Source of the DNA: Methylophaga sp.
GTDB lineage: Bacteria > Pseudomonadota > Gammaproteobacteria > Nitrosococcales > Methylophagaceae
DNA length: 64,000 nt
Direction of reading: 5' to 3'
Assembly: GCA_020831825.1 (NCBI GenBank)
Contig: JAFIFW010000014.1
Coordinates: 1 to 64,000 of the forward strand
The translations under genes were made by a program, and so were the position numbers. Of the stretch, positions 17,735-27,677 are shown one piece after another. The notes under the pieces were generated by a model. The model saw only the letters and a program-made list of their open reading frames with translations, had not been told where the DNA came from and searched no databases. Position 1 is the first letter of the stretch; each line of letters starts with the position of its first letter.

Positions 17735-19444
17735 ATGCGCACATCGAACCTGCTTATTGCCACACTCAAAGAAACGCCAGCCGATGCTGAAATCGTCAGT
17801 CATCAGCTTATGCTACGCGCCGGTCTGATTCGTCGATTGGCCTCGGGTTTATACACCTGGCTGCCGCTTGGACTGCGGGTTTTACGCAAAACTGAAGCGA
17901 TTGTGCGCGAAGAAATGAATCGCGCTGGTGCTCAGGAAGTACTGATGCCGTCTGTTCAACCTGCGGAACTGTGGCAGGAAAGTGGTCGTTGGGAACAATA
18001 TGGTCCGGAACTGTTGCGGATTATTGATCGCCATCAACGTGATTTCTGCTACGGCCCTACACACGAAGAAGTCATCACTGATCTGGTTCGGCAGGAAATC
18101 CGCAGTTACAAACAACTGCCGATCAATCTGTATCAGATTCAAACCAAGTTCCGTGATGAAATTCGCCCACGTTTCGGCTTGATGCGAGCGCGCGAATTTC
18201 TGATGAAAGACGCCTACTCGTTTCATCTCGATCAGGCTTCACTGCAAGACACCTACGACACCATGTACCAGACCTACAGTCGAATTTTCGAACGTATCGG
18301 TCTCAATTATCGTGCAGTGCTGGCAGACACTGGCAGCATTGGAGGCAATGCCTCACATGAATTCCATGTATTGGCAAGCTCGGGTGAGGATGCTATCGCC
18401 TTCAGTAACCAGAGTGAGTATGCCGCCAATGTTGAACTGGCTCAGACACTACCACCTGCTTCGCCTCGTGCGGCCGCCAGTGAAACCATGCAGAGCGTCG
18501 ACACGCCACAAAAACACACTATAGACGAGTTGAGTGAGTTTCTTAAACTCCCTGCCGAACGTTGCCTGAAAACCCTGCTGGTCGAGGGTGCAGAAAAGAA
18601 CACTGTGGTTGCTTTGGTCGTGCGTGGAGATCACGATCTCAACGAAATCAAGGCTGAAAAACATCCTTTGGTTGCCGCACCACTGACCTTTGCCACTCCA
18701 GAGAAAGTGCGTGAAGTGTGCGGCGCCAATATTGGCTCCATTGGCCCACGCGGATTGGATATTCCGGTGATTGTCGATTTCGCGGCCGCGCATGTAGCTG
18801 ACTTTGTCTGCGGTGCCAATGAGGATGAAAAACATCTGACAGGTGTTAACTGGGGCCGCGACCTGCCAGAACCTGAAACCGCTGATCTGCGCAATGTTCA
18901 GGCAGGTGATCCCAGCCCGGATGGTAACGGCACACTGGAAATCGCCCGCGGTATCGAAGTCGGTCATATTTTTCAGCTGGGTGAAAAATACTCCAACAAA
19001 CTCAATGCTGTGGTGCTGACTGAAACCGGCCAGTCTCAAGTTATGACTATGGGCTGTTACGGCATCGGCGTCTCGCGCGTGGTCGCTGCTGCCATCGAAC
19101 AAAATCATGACGAGCGAGGCATCGTCTGGCCACAATCTATTGCCCCCTTCGAAGTGGTGCTGATCCCGGTCAATGCCCATAAATCACAACGGGTGCGTGA
19201 TCAGGCAGAAGCGGTCTATCAACAGCTACTCGAAGCCGGTGTAGATGTAGTTATTGATGATCGTGGTCTGCGCCCTGGTGTGGCCTTTGCCGACTGGGAT
19301 CTGATCGGTGTACCACATCGACTGATCCTCGGTGAGCGTGGCCTTGATAATGGCGTTATCGAATACAAGCATCGCGCCACCGGCGAAGGCGCTGAATTCA
19401 GTTTTGATAGCCTGATTGACCACATCAAACAACGGTTGAGCTGA
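17735..19444 (+). CDS. proS: Prolyl-tRNA synthetase
   Basis: 569 residues from the ATG at 17735, giving [19 protein letters not shown] as in E. coli ProS (572). It charges tRNA-Pro. The class II motifs are visible: motif 1 around [14 protein letters not shown], motif 2 [21 protein letters not shown], and motif 3 [17 protein letters not shown]. The INS editing domain that clears Ala-tRNA-Pro is present between (residues about 220-405), followed by the anticodon-binding domain ending KQRLS. It is followed 15 bases later by the fumarase gene. Confidence 0.97.
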   Translation: MRTSNLLIATLKETPADAEIVSHQLMLRAGLIRRLASGLYTWLPLGLRVLRKTEAIVREEMNRAGAQEVLMPSVQPAELWQESGRWEQYGPELLRIIDRHQRDFCYGPTHEEVITDLVRQEIRSYKQLPINLYQIQTKFRDEIRPRFGLMRAREFLMKDAYSFHLDQASLQDTYDTMYQTYSRIFERIGLNYRAVLADTGSIGGNASHEFHVLASSGEDAIAFSNQSEYAANVELAQTLPPASPRAAASETMQSVDTPQKHTIDELSEFLKLPAERCLKTLLVEGAEKNTVVALVVRGDHDLNEIKAEKHPLVAAPLTFATPEKVREVCGANIGSIGPRGLDIPVIVDFAAAHVADFVCGANEDEKHLTGVNWGRDLPEPETADLRNVQAGDPSPDGNGTLEIARGIEVGHIFQLGEKYSNKLNAVVLTETGQSQVMTMGCYGIGVSRVVAAAIEQNHDERGIVWPQSIAPFEVVLIPVNAHKSQRVRDQAEAVYQQLLEAGVDVVIDDRGLRPGVAFADWDLIGVPHRLILGERGLDNGVIEYKHRATGEGAEFSFDSLIDHIKQRLS

Positions 19445-19459
19445 GGATCTGGCGCTGCC

Positions 19460-20989
19460 ATGACCATTATCAAATCACAGGACCTGATCGACAGCATCGC
19501 AGATGCGCTGCAGTTCATCGCCAACTATCATCCCAAGGATTTTATTCAGGCCATGACTGCCGCCTATGAGCGTGAGCAATCGCCTGCCGCCAAGGATGCG
19601 ATTGCCCAGATCCTGATTAACTCACGCATGTGCGCCGAAAACAATCGGCCGATCTGTCAGGACACTGGCATTGTGAATGTGTTTGTCAAAGTCGGCATGC
19701 AATTGCAATGGCAAACTGATCAATCACTGGAAGCCATGATCAACGAAGGTGTGCGTCGTGCCTATCTGCATCCTGACAATGTGTTGCGCGCCTCGATTGT
19801 GGCTGATCCCATTGGCCAACGGAAAAATACCGGTGACAACACGCCGGCAGTAATTCATGTCGAGCTGGTGCCCGGCGACAAGCTGGAAATAGATATTGCC
19901 GCCAAGGGCGGTGGCAGTGAAAACAAGGCTAAATTCACCATTCTCAATCCCAGTGACAGTCTGATCGACTGGATACTGGAAACTGTTCCCAAAATGGGCG
20001 CTGGCTGGTGCCCTCCAGGCATGCTCGGCATTGGCATTGGGGGCACTGCCGAAAAAGCCATGCTGATGGCTAAACAAAGTCTGATGGAAGCCATCGACAT
20101 TCAGGAATTGATAGATCGAGGCCCTCAAACCGCCACCGAAAAACTTCGGGTCGAGCTTTATTTCAAAGTCAATCAACTGGGCATTGGTGCCCAGGGACTC
20201 GGAGGGCTGACAACGGTACTGGATGTCAAAATCAAGGATTACCCGACTCACGCAGCGTCACTACCCGTCGCGATGATTCCCAATTGCGCGGCCACACGCC
20301 ATGTACATTTTGTGCTGGATGGTAGCGGACCTGCCGAGTTCATCCCTCCCTCTCTGGATGACTGGCCGGACATTACCTGGCAGGCGGCCAGCAATACCCG
20401 ACATGTCAATCTGGATACTCTCACCGCTGCCGATATTCAGGCTTGGCAACCCGGTGAAACACTGCTGTTGAGCGGACATTTCCTGACCGGGCGAGATGCA
20501 GCGCACAAGAAAATTGCTGATCTGCTTAGCAAAGGCGAACCCTTGCCAGAAGGCTTGGACTTTCTCAATCGATTTATCTATTACGTTGGCCCGGTCGATC
20601 CAGTGCCAGGTGAAGTGGTGGGTCCAGCCGGCCCGACAACCGCCACTCGAATGGATAAATTCACTGAGCTGATGCTCGCTAAAACCGGTCTTTTGGGCAT
20701 GATTGGCAAAGCGGAACGTGGTCAGCAAGCAATTGAAGCAATTCGTAAACATCAGTCTGTCTATTTGATTGCCGTAGGTGGCGCAGCCTACCTGGTATCA
20801 AAAGCCATCAAACAGTCACGCATGGTGGCTTTCGAAGAGCTGGGCATGGAGGCGATTCGTGAGTTTTATGTTGAAAATATGCCGGTGACCGTTGCCGTGG
20901 ATAGTCGAGGTCAATCCGTCCATGAAACAGGTCCCAAACTCTGGCAGCAGAAAATTGCTGAAATTCCGATTAAAGTTGAACCTGTCTAA
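19460..20989 (+). CDS. Class I (iron-sulfur) fumarate hydratase
   Basis: 509 residues, the length of the one-chain class I fumarases (FumA/FumB type). It interconverts fumarate and malate in the citric acid cycle with a [4Fe-4S] cluster. Three likely cluster cysteines are seen in ICQDTG, GWCPPG and PNCAATRHVHF. The C-terminal half has the beta-domain motifs VGPVDPVPGEVVGPAGPTTATRMD and AVGGAAYLVSKAIK. The enzyme is oxygen- and superoxide-sensitive, unlike FumC. It follows proS closely; a shared transcript is likely. Confidence 0.95.
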   Translation: MTIIKSQDLIDSIADALQFIANYHPKDFIQAMTAAYEREQSPAAKDAIAQILINSRMCAENNRPICQDTGIVNVFVKVGMQLQWQTDQSLEAMINEGVRRAYLHPDNVLRASIVADPIGQRKNTGDNTPAVIHVELVPGDKLEIDIAAKGGGSENKAKFTILNPSDSLIDWILETVPKMGAGWCPPGMLGIGIGGTAEKAMLMAKQSLMEAIDIQELIDRGPQTATEKLRVELYFKVNQLGIGAQGLGGLTTVLDVKIKDYPTHAASLPVAMIPNCAATRHVHFVLDGSGPAEFIPPSLDDWPDITWQAASNTRHVNLDTLTAADIQAWQPGETLLLSGHFLTGRDAAHKKIADLLSKGEPLPEGLDFLNRFIYYVGPVDPVPGEVVGPAGPTTATRMDKFTELMLAKTGLLGMIGKAERGQQAIEAIRKHQSVYLIAVGGAAYLVSKAIKQSRMVAFEELGMEAIREFYVENMPVTVAVDSRGQSVHETGPKLWQQKIAEIPIKVEPV

Positions 20990-21004
20990 ACAAGGGGGTT
21001 AATC

Positions 21005-21460
21005 ATGTCCATTGCCATCGCCCTGCATGTAATGTCCGCCGTGATCTGGGTAGGCGGCATGTTTTTTGCCTATGTCTGCCTGCGCCCTGTCGCCGCCATT
21101 CATCTTGAACCCGAACAACGTCTGCCCTTGTGGAGCATGGTGTTTCAGCGCTTTTTCCCATGGGTATGGATGAGCATTGTGCTATTGCTGATTACCGGTG
21201 CTTCCATGATTATCGATCTGGGCGGTATGGCAATGGCAGGCCATCATGTGCACCTGATGCTGGTATTGGGAATTGTCATGATGCTGCTGTTTGCCCATGT
21301 ATTTTTTAACCCCTATCAAAAGCTTCGCTGGGCAGTCCGCGAACGCGACTGGATCACCGGCGCTGATGCACTGAACAAAATTCGCTTTGTGTTTCGTATT
21401 AATCTGGCACTGGGACTTTTTGTCGTTCTGATAGGTGCCGGTGGCCGATATCTGATATAA
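21005..21460 (+). CDS. CopD-like four-helix membrane protein
   Basis: 151 residues with four membrane helices. The first, ALHVMSAVIWVGGMFFAYVCLRPV, is typical of CopD/DUF-type membrane proteins, in which the His after helix start may bind copper or heme. Further histidines sit in AGHHVHLM and AHVFFNP. Function is not established; the family includes copper-resistance components and small unassigned proteins. It lies 15 bases after the fumarase gene and just before a transglycosylase gene. Confidence 0.8.
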   Translation: MSIAIALHVMSAVIWVGGMFFAYVCLRPVAAIHLEPEQRLPLWSMVFQRFFPWVWMSIVLLLITGASMIIDLGGMAMAGHHVHLMLVLGIVMMLLFAHVFFNPYQKLRWAVRERDWITGADALNKIRFVFRINLALGLFVVLIGAGGRYLI

Positions 21461-21467
21461 ATTCACC

Positions 21468-22172
21468 ATGTTTAAACGACTGCCAATCATTCTCTTCAGC
21501 AGCTTGTGCCTGCTCAGCCATCCCGGCATGGCTGACGGTATTCAACGGATCAAGCATGCCGATGGCAGCATCGAATTCACCAATGTGGACACCGATGTTC
21601 GCAAACCGCGGCTGAATACCCGCCAACCGACGCTTATATACAAATCACTGTCCGATGAAGGCGACAGCTTTGTTTTTTCAGATCAAAAACCATCCACGGC
21701 CCACTTTGAAATTATCCGCTATGACTGTTTTGCCTGTGATCCTCGCTCACCAGTCGATTGGCACTCAGTCACACTGAATACGCGTGACTATGCGGATATT
21801 GTTCGTGATATGGCAGACAAATATCAGGTCGATCCTGCACTTGTTCGTGCTGTGATTCATGCCGAATCGGCATTCAATGCCCGGGCTTTATCAAACAAGG
21901 GTGCTCAAGGTCTGATGCAGTTGATGCCGGGCACAGCCAGAGATTTGGGTGTCGATAACGCCTTTGATGTGCGCCAGAACATCGAAGGCGGCGTGAAATA
22001 TCTGGCGCAAATGCTGCGCCAGTTTGACGGGGATATTCGCCTGGCCACGGCCGCCTACAACGCCGGACCCAATGCAGTGCGCCGTTTCAACGGAATCCCG
22101 CCCTATGCTGAAACCGAAGTCTATGTTGAACGCGTCGGCATTCTGCATCGTAGATATCAACAGGCTGGCTGA
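21468..22172 (+). CDS. Lytic transglycosylase with N-terminal DUF4124 module
   Basis: 234 residues. A signal peptide (to about residue 22) precedes a DUF4124-like stretch (GIQRIKHADGSIEFTNVD), then an SLT catalytic domain (residues about 105-225). The catalytic glutamate lies in VIHAESAFNARALSNKGAQG, followed by LMQLMPGTARDLGV and AYNAGPNAVRR, the three SLT motifs. It cleaves peptidoglycan glycan strands to anhydro-muropeptides in the periplasm. It starts 7 bases after the CopD-like gene, the last gene of the proS group. Confidence 0.92.
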   Translation: MFKRLPIILFSSLCLLSHPGMADGIQRIKHADGSIEFTNVDTDVRKPRLNTRQPTLIYKSLSDEGDSFVFSDQKPSTAHFEIIRYDCFACDPRSPVDWHSVTLNTRDYADIVRDMADKYQVDPALVRAVIHAESAFNARALSNKGAQGLMQLMPGTARDLGVDNAFDVRQNIEGGVKYLAQMLRQFDGDIRLATAAYNAGPNAVRRFNGIPPYAETEVYVERVGILHRRYQQAG

Positions 22173-22229
22173 TATTTCTCAAAACCCGGTATCGTTTCCC
22201 GAAATGACCTGACTGGATTCACTGTCCCA

Positions 22230-23543
22230 TCACAAAAACATCTGCAACCCCACACCGGCCAGCGCACTTAGCCCCAGAACCGGCATGATGCCGATACGCA
22301 GCTTAACCAATGCAATCATGCTGGCCAGAAGGATCAATGCTGACCAGCCATCAATAGCACCTTCCAATTGTTCCGGCCAGAGCGCATGCTCGGCAAAAAA
22401 CATTCCCAAACTGAATACCACGCCGACAACCGCCGCGCTAATGCCAGTCAATGGGCCATTCAGAAAGGTTGTTTTGAAGCTGGACTCGATCAATGGCCCC
22501 CCCATCAGCACAAACACAAACGAAGGTAGAAAGGTAAACCAGGTCACCAGTACCGCCGCCAGCACACCGGCCCACAATGACGCATCTGGCCCCCAAAAAG
22601 CGTCCATGTAACCTGCGATAAAGCCAACAAAAGCCACTATCATGATCAAGGGTCCAGGGGTGGATTCACCCAACGCCAAACCATCCATCATCTGAACCGG
22701 CGTAACCCAGCCATAAAGACTCACCGCGCCCTGATAAACATAAGGCAATACTGCATAAGCCCCGCCAAAGGTTAAAAAAGCTGCTTTGGTAAAGAACCAG
22801 CCCATTTGCGTCAGACTGTGATCCCAGCCCAATATCAGATACAGCGCACCCATAGGTACGAACCAGCAGACAAGTCCAATGATTAAAACCCTGCCACTCT
22901 GCCGCCAACTAAAACGTGTATGACTTGCCTGAGTGTGACTATCAAAATCTGGCGACGAGTGCTCTACTGTTGGCTTGATTCTGGCAAACAGATAACCCAA
23001 CACAGCCGCGCTGAGAATTATGAGCGGAAACGGCAGATGAAACAGATAAAGAGCGACAAAAGCGAGTGCCGTGATCAACATCAGCTGCGGTGTTTTTAGT
23101 GTTTTTTTGGCAATGCGATAGGCCGCAAAAAATACAATTGCAACCACAGCCGGCTTGATACCGTAAAACAACGCCTCAACAACAGGTAAGTTGCTGTAGC
23201 GTAAATACAAAAGGGCCAGCGCCATCAGCAATATCAAGGAAGGCAGGATGAACAACAGCCCGGCGACAATGGCGCCGCGTGATTTGTGCATCAGCCAGCC
23301 GACATAGGTGGCCAACTGCATGGCTTCTGGACCCGGTAATAACATGCAGAAATTCAGTGCATGCAAAAAACGCTTTTCACTAATCCATTTCCGCTTTTCC
23401 ACCAGCTCGGTATGCATGATGGCGATCTGGCCGATTGGACCGCCAAAACTGATAAAACCTAGTTTTAACCAGAACCAGAAAGCCTCCATAAAACTGACTT
23501 TTAGCGTTGTATTGTTGTCTTCGCCCTGAACGTTGTTTTGCAT
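22230..23543 (-). CDS. chrA: Chromate efflux transporter ChrA (long chain)
   Basis: About 437 residues from the ATG at 23543. It is the two-domain long-chain CHR type: the first half has FGGPIGQIAIMH and LLPGPEAMQLATYVGWL, the second repeats this as TFGGAYAVLPYV and GESTPGPLIMIVAFVGF. ChrA proteins export chromate by proton exchange. Chromate is a sulfate analogue that enters through sulfate permeases, and the sulfate-uptake operon lies 1.2 kb away on the same strand. No chrB regulator is seen. Confidence 0.9.
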   Translation of the reverse strand: MQNNVQGEDNNTTLKVSFMEAFWFWLKLGFISFGGPIGQIAIMHTELVEKRKWISEKRFLHALNFCMLLPGPEAMQLATYVGWLMHKSRGAIVAGLLFILPSLILLMALALLYLRYSNLPVVEALFYGIKPAVVAIVFFAAYRIAKKTLKTPQLMLITALAFVALYLFHLPFPLIILSAAVLGYLFARIKPTVEHSSPDFDSHTQASHTRFSWRQSGRVLIIGLVCWFVPMGALYLILGWDHSLTQMGWFFTKAAFLTFGGAYAVLPYVYQGAVSLYGWVTPVQMMDGLALGESTPGPLIMIVAFVGFIAGYMDAFWGPDASLWAGVLAAVLVTWFTFLPSFVFVLMGGPLIESSFKTTFLNGPLTGISAAVVGVVFSLGMFFAEHALWPEQLEGAIDGWSALILLASMIALVKLRIGIMPVLGLSALAGVGLQMFL

Positions 23544-23582
23544 GGTAATCCTGTAAAAAATAGCCACCTTGTCTGCTTTACT

Positions 23583-24242
23583 CTATCCGTAACACAGTTG
23601 CTTTGTTGCCACTTGGGGCTGCTGATTTAGTCGATTGCGATTCCAGCGTCCCAGATGTGTCACCTCCTCATCGGGCAAGGGGTGAACAGCTTCCTGCATG
23701 GCATCAACAAACTCCCTGATTAATGGCCAGGCACCGTGCCCGGAATCGACATTGATATGCCCGGCCAGTCCGGCATTATAAAACGCCAGATCCCAAACCC
23801 TTGCCCAATATCTGGCCGTTGCCAAATCCATCCACGGATCATTCTCACTGCCAATCATCAAACCGAATCCGGGTAATGCTGATTGCGGCAGCAACTGACT
23901 GATGTCATGCAAAGCAGTTGCCGAGTCGGCAATCGCGCCGGACAGACAAAATCGTCGGGGTGATGCTGGCGCCACCAAAATCACCCCGGCAACATGTTCT
24001 GGATGTTCAACAATCGCTTTAGCCGTTGCCAAACAGCCAAAGCTATGTGCTACCAAGACAAGCTGTTCATTTGATGTTGAAATACGATGACCAATAACTG
24101 CCGACCATTCAGCAATATTGGGCGCTTCCCAATTAATCCCAGTAATTCGCTCAACCTTCGGATCCTCGGCCTCCAGCCAGCTTTGCCAGTGTTCTGGAGC
24201 ACTGCCATGGTAGCCGGGAATAGTGATCACTTTAGTAGTCAT
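23583..24242 (-). CDS. RBBP9/YdeN-family serine hydrolase
   Basis: 219 residues, alpha/beta-hydrolase fold. The N-terminal TIPGYHGSAPEHWQSWLE is the family signature, the nucleophile serine is in LVAHSFGCLAT (residues about 73-77), the aspartate in GSENDPWMD, and the histidine in DSGHGAWP. The substrate is unknown. It lies 39 bases upstream of the chrA start and 12 bases after the molbindin stop, so molbindin-hydrolase-chrA probably form one transcript. Confidence 0.88.
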   Translation of the reverse strand: MTTKVITIPGYHGSAPEHWQSWLEAEDPKVERITGINWEAPNIAEWSAVIGHRISTSNEQLVLVAHSFGCLATAKAIVEHPEHVAGVILVAPASPRRFCLSGAIADSATALHDISQLLPQSALPGFGLMIGSENDPWMDLATARYWARVWDLAFYNAGLAGHINVDSGHGAWPLIREFVDAMQEAVHPLPDEEVTHLGRWNRNRLNQQPQVATKQLCYG

Positions 24243-24254
24243 CTAATTACGACC

Positions 24255-24479
24255 TCATAGCTTGGCAAAGCTGGCCAACGCCACTTCAGTGGATTTGAAC
24301 AGTGCAATGACTTCCGAACCCGGTTTGAGCTTCAAGTCATCCAAAGATGATGTCGTTATTACCGAGGTGATAATGCCAACCCCGGTATTAACCTCAACTT
24401 CGGAAACAACGTCACCTCGCTTGATTTGTTTGATGACTCCTTTAAATTGATTTCTGCTGTTAACTGCGACGATACTCAT
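24255..24479 (-). CDS. Molbindin (single TOBE/Mop domain)
   Basis: 74 residues made of one Mop domain: NSRNQFKGVIKQIKRGDVVSEVEV, then TSVITTSSLDDLKLKPGSEVIALFKSTEVALA. Such proteins form hexamers and bind molybdate or tungstate, serving as storage or homeostasis proteins; some TOBE domains also bind sulfate. It has a GGAG 6 bases before the ATG. It is the first gene of the group leading to chrA, and lies between that group and the sulfate operon. Confidence 0.92.
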   Translation of the reverse strand: MSIVAVNSRNQFKGVIKQIKRGDVVSEVEVNTGVGIITSVITTSSLDDLKLKPGSEVIALFKSTEVALASFAKL

Positions 24480-24684
24480 GAGCTACTCCTTGAATTCTGT
24501 TTATCAATCAATCGTTGAGTAGATGATAAGCAAGTCAGCATGTGCTGCGAACCAAGAAAAACAGCTTTGCTTTTTACTGTGAATGCTAAGGCAGGTTGGT
24601 GTTGAGCTTTAACCGAAAAGACACGAGCACAGATGACAGCGATTGAGTAAAAAGTCATTAATTTTTGCAAACGACCGCATCATG

Positions 24685-24721
24685 ATAAAGCCGGAAGTGC
24701 AGAGGGACTACACTCCCGGCT
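24685..24721 (-). terminator. Terminator of the sulfate operon, after cysB
   Basis: On the minus strand AGCCGGGAGTG pairs with CACTTCCGGCT (one mismatch) across an 11-base loop and is followed by TTATC. It begins 17 bases beyond the cysB stop. Confidence 0.75.
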
Positions 24722-24737
24722 ATTCAGCAAACATCAA

Positions 24738-25658
24738 TCAGACTGATAATTCGCGGCGGATAGTGTCCGGATCCAGATCAGGTGCACACAGGTTGATCAG
24801 GTCATAGGCAAACTGTCGCAGGTAATGCCCACGGCGAACGGCAATCTTGGTTTGATTGGCATCAAACAAGTGATCACAATCTAGACGGACTAATTGACTG
24901 TCCCGCTCGGCATCTACCGCCATGGCTGCCACAATACCGATACCCAAGCCTAGTTCAACATACGACTTGATAACATCGGCATCCAGTGCAGACATGACGA
25001 TATCAGGCTCTATTCCGGCATGCACAAAGGCACGATCGATGCTGGCCCGGCCGGTAAAACCCTCGTGATAGGTCACGATGGGCCACTGAACCAGATCGGC
25101 CAGTGTCAGTGTTTTGATTTGGGTGAGCGGATGATCAATCGGCACAACAACCGCATGATGCCAGCTGTAATAAGGAAAGCTCACCAGCTCAGGAATATCA
25201 CCCAGGGCTTCGGTGGCGACACCAATATCAGCCCGTCCGTCGACCAACATCTGCACAATTTCATCAGGGCTGCCCTGATGCAGTTTCAGATGCACTTTCG
25301 GATATTGCTGTTTGAACGGCGTAATCACTTTGGGCAGAACATATCGCGCCTGAGTATGGGTAGTTGCCAGAGTCAAAGTCCCTGTATCTCGCTGGCTATA
25401 ATGTTCGGCTAGGCGTTTAATATTGCTGGCATCCAGCAACATCCGTTCAACGATTGGCAACATTTCCTTGCCGGGATCGGTCAGACCGGTCAAGCGTTTG
25501 CCTTTTCTGAGATACAGCTCAACGCCAAGTTCTTCTTCCAGATCCTTGATGTGTTTGGACACCCCTGACTGCGAGGTAAACAAGTGATTAGCCACATCGG
25601 TTAGATTGAAATCATGTCGCACAGTCTCACGAATGATTCTGAGTTGCTGAAAATTCAC
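24738..25658 (-). CDS. cysB: LysR-type regulator CysB
   Basis: 306 residues. The winged helix-turn-helix (residues 1-60) starts [17 protein letters not shown], matching CysB, with [18 protein letters not shown] as recognition region. The effector domain includes [14 protein letters not shown], the CysB-specific TTHTQARY ligand-binding stretch. CysB activates sulfate-uptake and cysteine genes when N-acetylserine accumulates. The GTG start overlaps the cysA stop by 4 bases, so the regulator is the last gene of its own target operon, a layout that suggests feedback (inference). A second CysB or Cbl elsewhere is possible. Confidence 0.9.
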   Translation of the reverse strand: MNFQQLRIIRETVRHDFNLTDVANHLFTSQSGVSKHIKDLEEELGVELYLRKGKRLTGLTDPGKEMLPIVERMLLDASNIKRLAEHYSQRDTGTLTLATTHTQARYVLPKVITPFKQQYPKVHLKLHQGSPDEIVQMLVDGRADIGVATEALGDIPELVSFPYYSWHHAVVVPIDHPLTQIKTLTLADLVQWPIVTYHEGFTGRASIDRAFVHAGIEPDIVMSALDADVIKSYVELGLGIGIVAAMAVDAERDSQLVRLDCDHLFDANQTKIAVRRGHYLRQFAYDLINLCAPDLDPDTIRRELSV

Positions 25659-26755
25659 TTTGCTTCATCCCCTGTTGCACTGGCTTCAGTGCGCTCGAAT
25701 ACCTTGAGTCTGGAGGGCACTAATCTGACCTGCTGGCCGGTTTCCAGCGCCAATGCCTTTATATCATGTGCTGGCAATGAAACCTGAAAATGTTGCACCG
25801 AACTGCCATCAGCGATGCTCTCCAGTTCGACCCGTGGATTGAGACCATAGGCCAGTACCTGTGTGACTTTTGCGGCAATGCCATGGCTGGCGGTCGGATC
25901 GGTGACAATCGTCAGCTCATTCGGGCGAGCGAAGGCATATACATCCGAGCCATGGTTGAGCAGTTCGTCCTGATGCGGAATGGCATCGCCCCCTACCACT
26001 ATCTGCTGTTGTTCAAACCGGCCATGAAACAGATTCACAGACCCCAAAAAGCCATACACAAAAGGAGTTGCGGGATGTTCATAGACTTCATCAGGCGTGC
26101 CTTCCTGCTCGACCGACCCATGATTCATCACCACAATCCGGTCAGACACTTCCAGGGCCTCTTCCTGATCATGCGTCACAAAGACACTGGTGACATGAAT
26201 TTCGTCATGTAACTTCCGTAACCAGCGACGCAACTCTGCTCGAACTTTTGCATCGAGTGCGCCAAAAGGCTCATCCAACAGCAGCACCTTGGGCTCAACC
26301 GCCAGTGCTCGCGCCAGAGCTATGCGCTGACGTTGGCCACCTGACAATTGATTAGGATAACGGTGCGCTGTCCAGTCCAGTTGCACCAACTCCAGCAAGC
26401 TCATTACTCTCTTGTGAATTTCGGCTTTGCTGGGTCGTTCGTTTCGTGGCTTGACTGTCAGGCCATAGGCGACGTTTTCAAACACCGTCATGTGCTTGAA
26501 CAGCGCGTAATGCTGAAACACAAACCCCACACCGCGTTCACTGACATGTTGATGGGTCTGATCCTTGCCGTAAAACTCAATCTTGCCCGAATCCGGTGCT
26601 TCAAGACCTGCGATGATGCGCAGCAAGGTGGTTTTGCCAGAGCCGGACGGCCCAAGCAAGGCCGTCAACTGACCTTCTGGCAAATCCAGACTAATGTTGT
26701 CCAACGCCACAAAATTGCCAAAACGTTTACTGATATTTTCTACTCGTATACTCAT
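25655..26755 (-). CDS. cysA: Sulfate/thiosulfate ABC transporter ATPase
   Basis: About 366 residues from the ATG at 26755 ([15 protein letters not shown]). The nucleotide-binding domain has Walker [10 protein letters not shown], signature LSGGQRQR and Walker [16 protein letters not shown], with the CysA-typical [28 protein letters not shown]-terminal TOBE-like regulatory domain follows (about 240-355). It powers sulfate import through CysT and CysW. It is preceded by cysW and overlaps cysB. Confidence 0.95.
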   Translation of the reverse strand: MSIRVENISKRFGNFVALDNISLDLPEGQLTALLGPSGSGKTTLLRIIAGLEAPDSGKIEFYGKDQTHQHVSERGVGFVFQHYALFKHMTVFENVAYGLTVKPRNERPSKAEIHKRVMSLLELVQLDWTAHRYPNQLSGGQRQRIALARALAVEPKVLLLDEPFGALDAKVRAELRRWLRKLHDEIHVTSVFVTHDQEEALEVSDRIVVMNHGSVEQEGTPDEVYEHPATPFVYGFLGSVNLFHGRFEQQQIVVGGDAIPHQDELLNHGSDVYAFARPNELTIVTDPTASHGIAAKVTQVLAYGLNPRVELESIADGSSVQHFQVSLPAHDIKALALETGQQVRLVPSRLKVFERTEASATGDEAK

Positions 26756-26789
26756 GGTTAAATCTCTCACTAATAAGGTTAGCTGTTAC

Positions 26790-27659
26790 TCAGGCGCGTT
26801 TCTCGTGCCACTCAATGAAGCTTTTGATGGCAATGGTCACCAACGCCAAACCAGTCAGCAGTGACGACACGGCAAAAGCCGCTGTAAACATGTATTCGTT
26901 ATAAAGCACCTCGATGTGCAATGGCATGGTGTTGGTCTCGCCGCGAATACGACCTGATACCACCGCAACGGCACCGAACTCGCCCATGGCTCGGGCATTA
27001 CACAAAATTACCCCGTAGAGCAGACCCCACTTGATGTTGGGTAAGGTGACGTACCAGAAGGTTTTCCAGCCACTGGCGCCCAATGTCAGAGAGGCTTCCT
27101 CTTCCTGTTTGCCTTGTTGCTGCATCAACGGGATCAGTTCTCTAGCAATAAACGGCAGCGTGCCAAAAGCAATGACAATGACGATACCGGGCACGGCATA
27201 GATAATTCGCAGATCATGAGCGTTCAGCCAATCGCCCAACCAGCCTTGCGAGCCAAACAGAATCACAAAAATCAAACCGACGACGACCGGTGAGATGGCA
27301 AATGGCATGTCAATCAACGAGATCAGAATGGTCTTGCCTCGAAACTCGAATTTGGCAATTGCCCAGGCGACTGCCACACCAAACACGATGTTGATCGGCA
27401 CCACAATCGCCACCACCAACAAGGTCAGTCGAATCGACGCCGCGGCATCGGGCTCGGTGATGGCGGCATACCAGACTTTGAGCCCTTGCTCGAAAGCCCC
27501 ATAGAGCACGACAATCAGCGGCAAAATCAAAAATAACGCCAGAAAGACCAGTGTGGTACCAATCAACAAGCGCCTAACCCACTGAGGTTCTTCGGTGGCC
27601 CTGCGCCACACATCTGCCCTGTCCAATGTCAGGGTTGTTGTTTCCGTTACAGTTGTCAT
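26790..27659 (-). CDS. cysW: Sulfate ABC transporter permease CysW
   Basis: 289 residues with six membrane helices. The permease coupling motif is visible as EEASLTLGASGWKTFWYVTLPNIKWGL, which docks on CysA. AMGEFGAVAVVSGRIRGETNTMPLHIE is a strong CysW signature. It pairs with CysT to form the sulfate channel. It lies 18 bases after cysT. Confidence 0.95.
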   Translation of the reverse strand: MTTVTETTTLTLDRADVWRRATEEPQWVRRLLIGTTLVFLALFLILPLIVVLYGAFEQGLKVWYAAITEPDAAASIRLTLLVVAIVVPINIVFGVAVAWAIAKFEFRGKTILISLIDMPFAISPVVVGLIFVILFGSQGWLGDWLNAHDLRIIYAVPGIVIVIAFGTLPFIARELIPLMQQQGKQEEEASLTLGASGWKTFWYVTLPNIKWGLLYGVILCNARAMGEFGAVAVVSGRIRGETNTMPLHIEVLYNEYMFTAAFAVSSLLTGLALVTIAIKSFIEWHEKRA

Positions 27660-27677
27660 AGTGCTGTCGTCCTGTAA

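Noticed and set aside
18449..19180. 243-residue open frame on the minus strand
   Set aside because: Lies wholly inside proS in another frame; the proS product is full length and conserved.
19724..20251. 175-residue minus-strand frame
   Set aside because: Shadow of the class I fumarase gene.
24480..24684. Small coding gene between molbindin and cysB
   Set aside because: The open frame there has no ribosome site and an unconvincing composition; the region is better seen as promoter and leader of the molbindin transcript.
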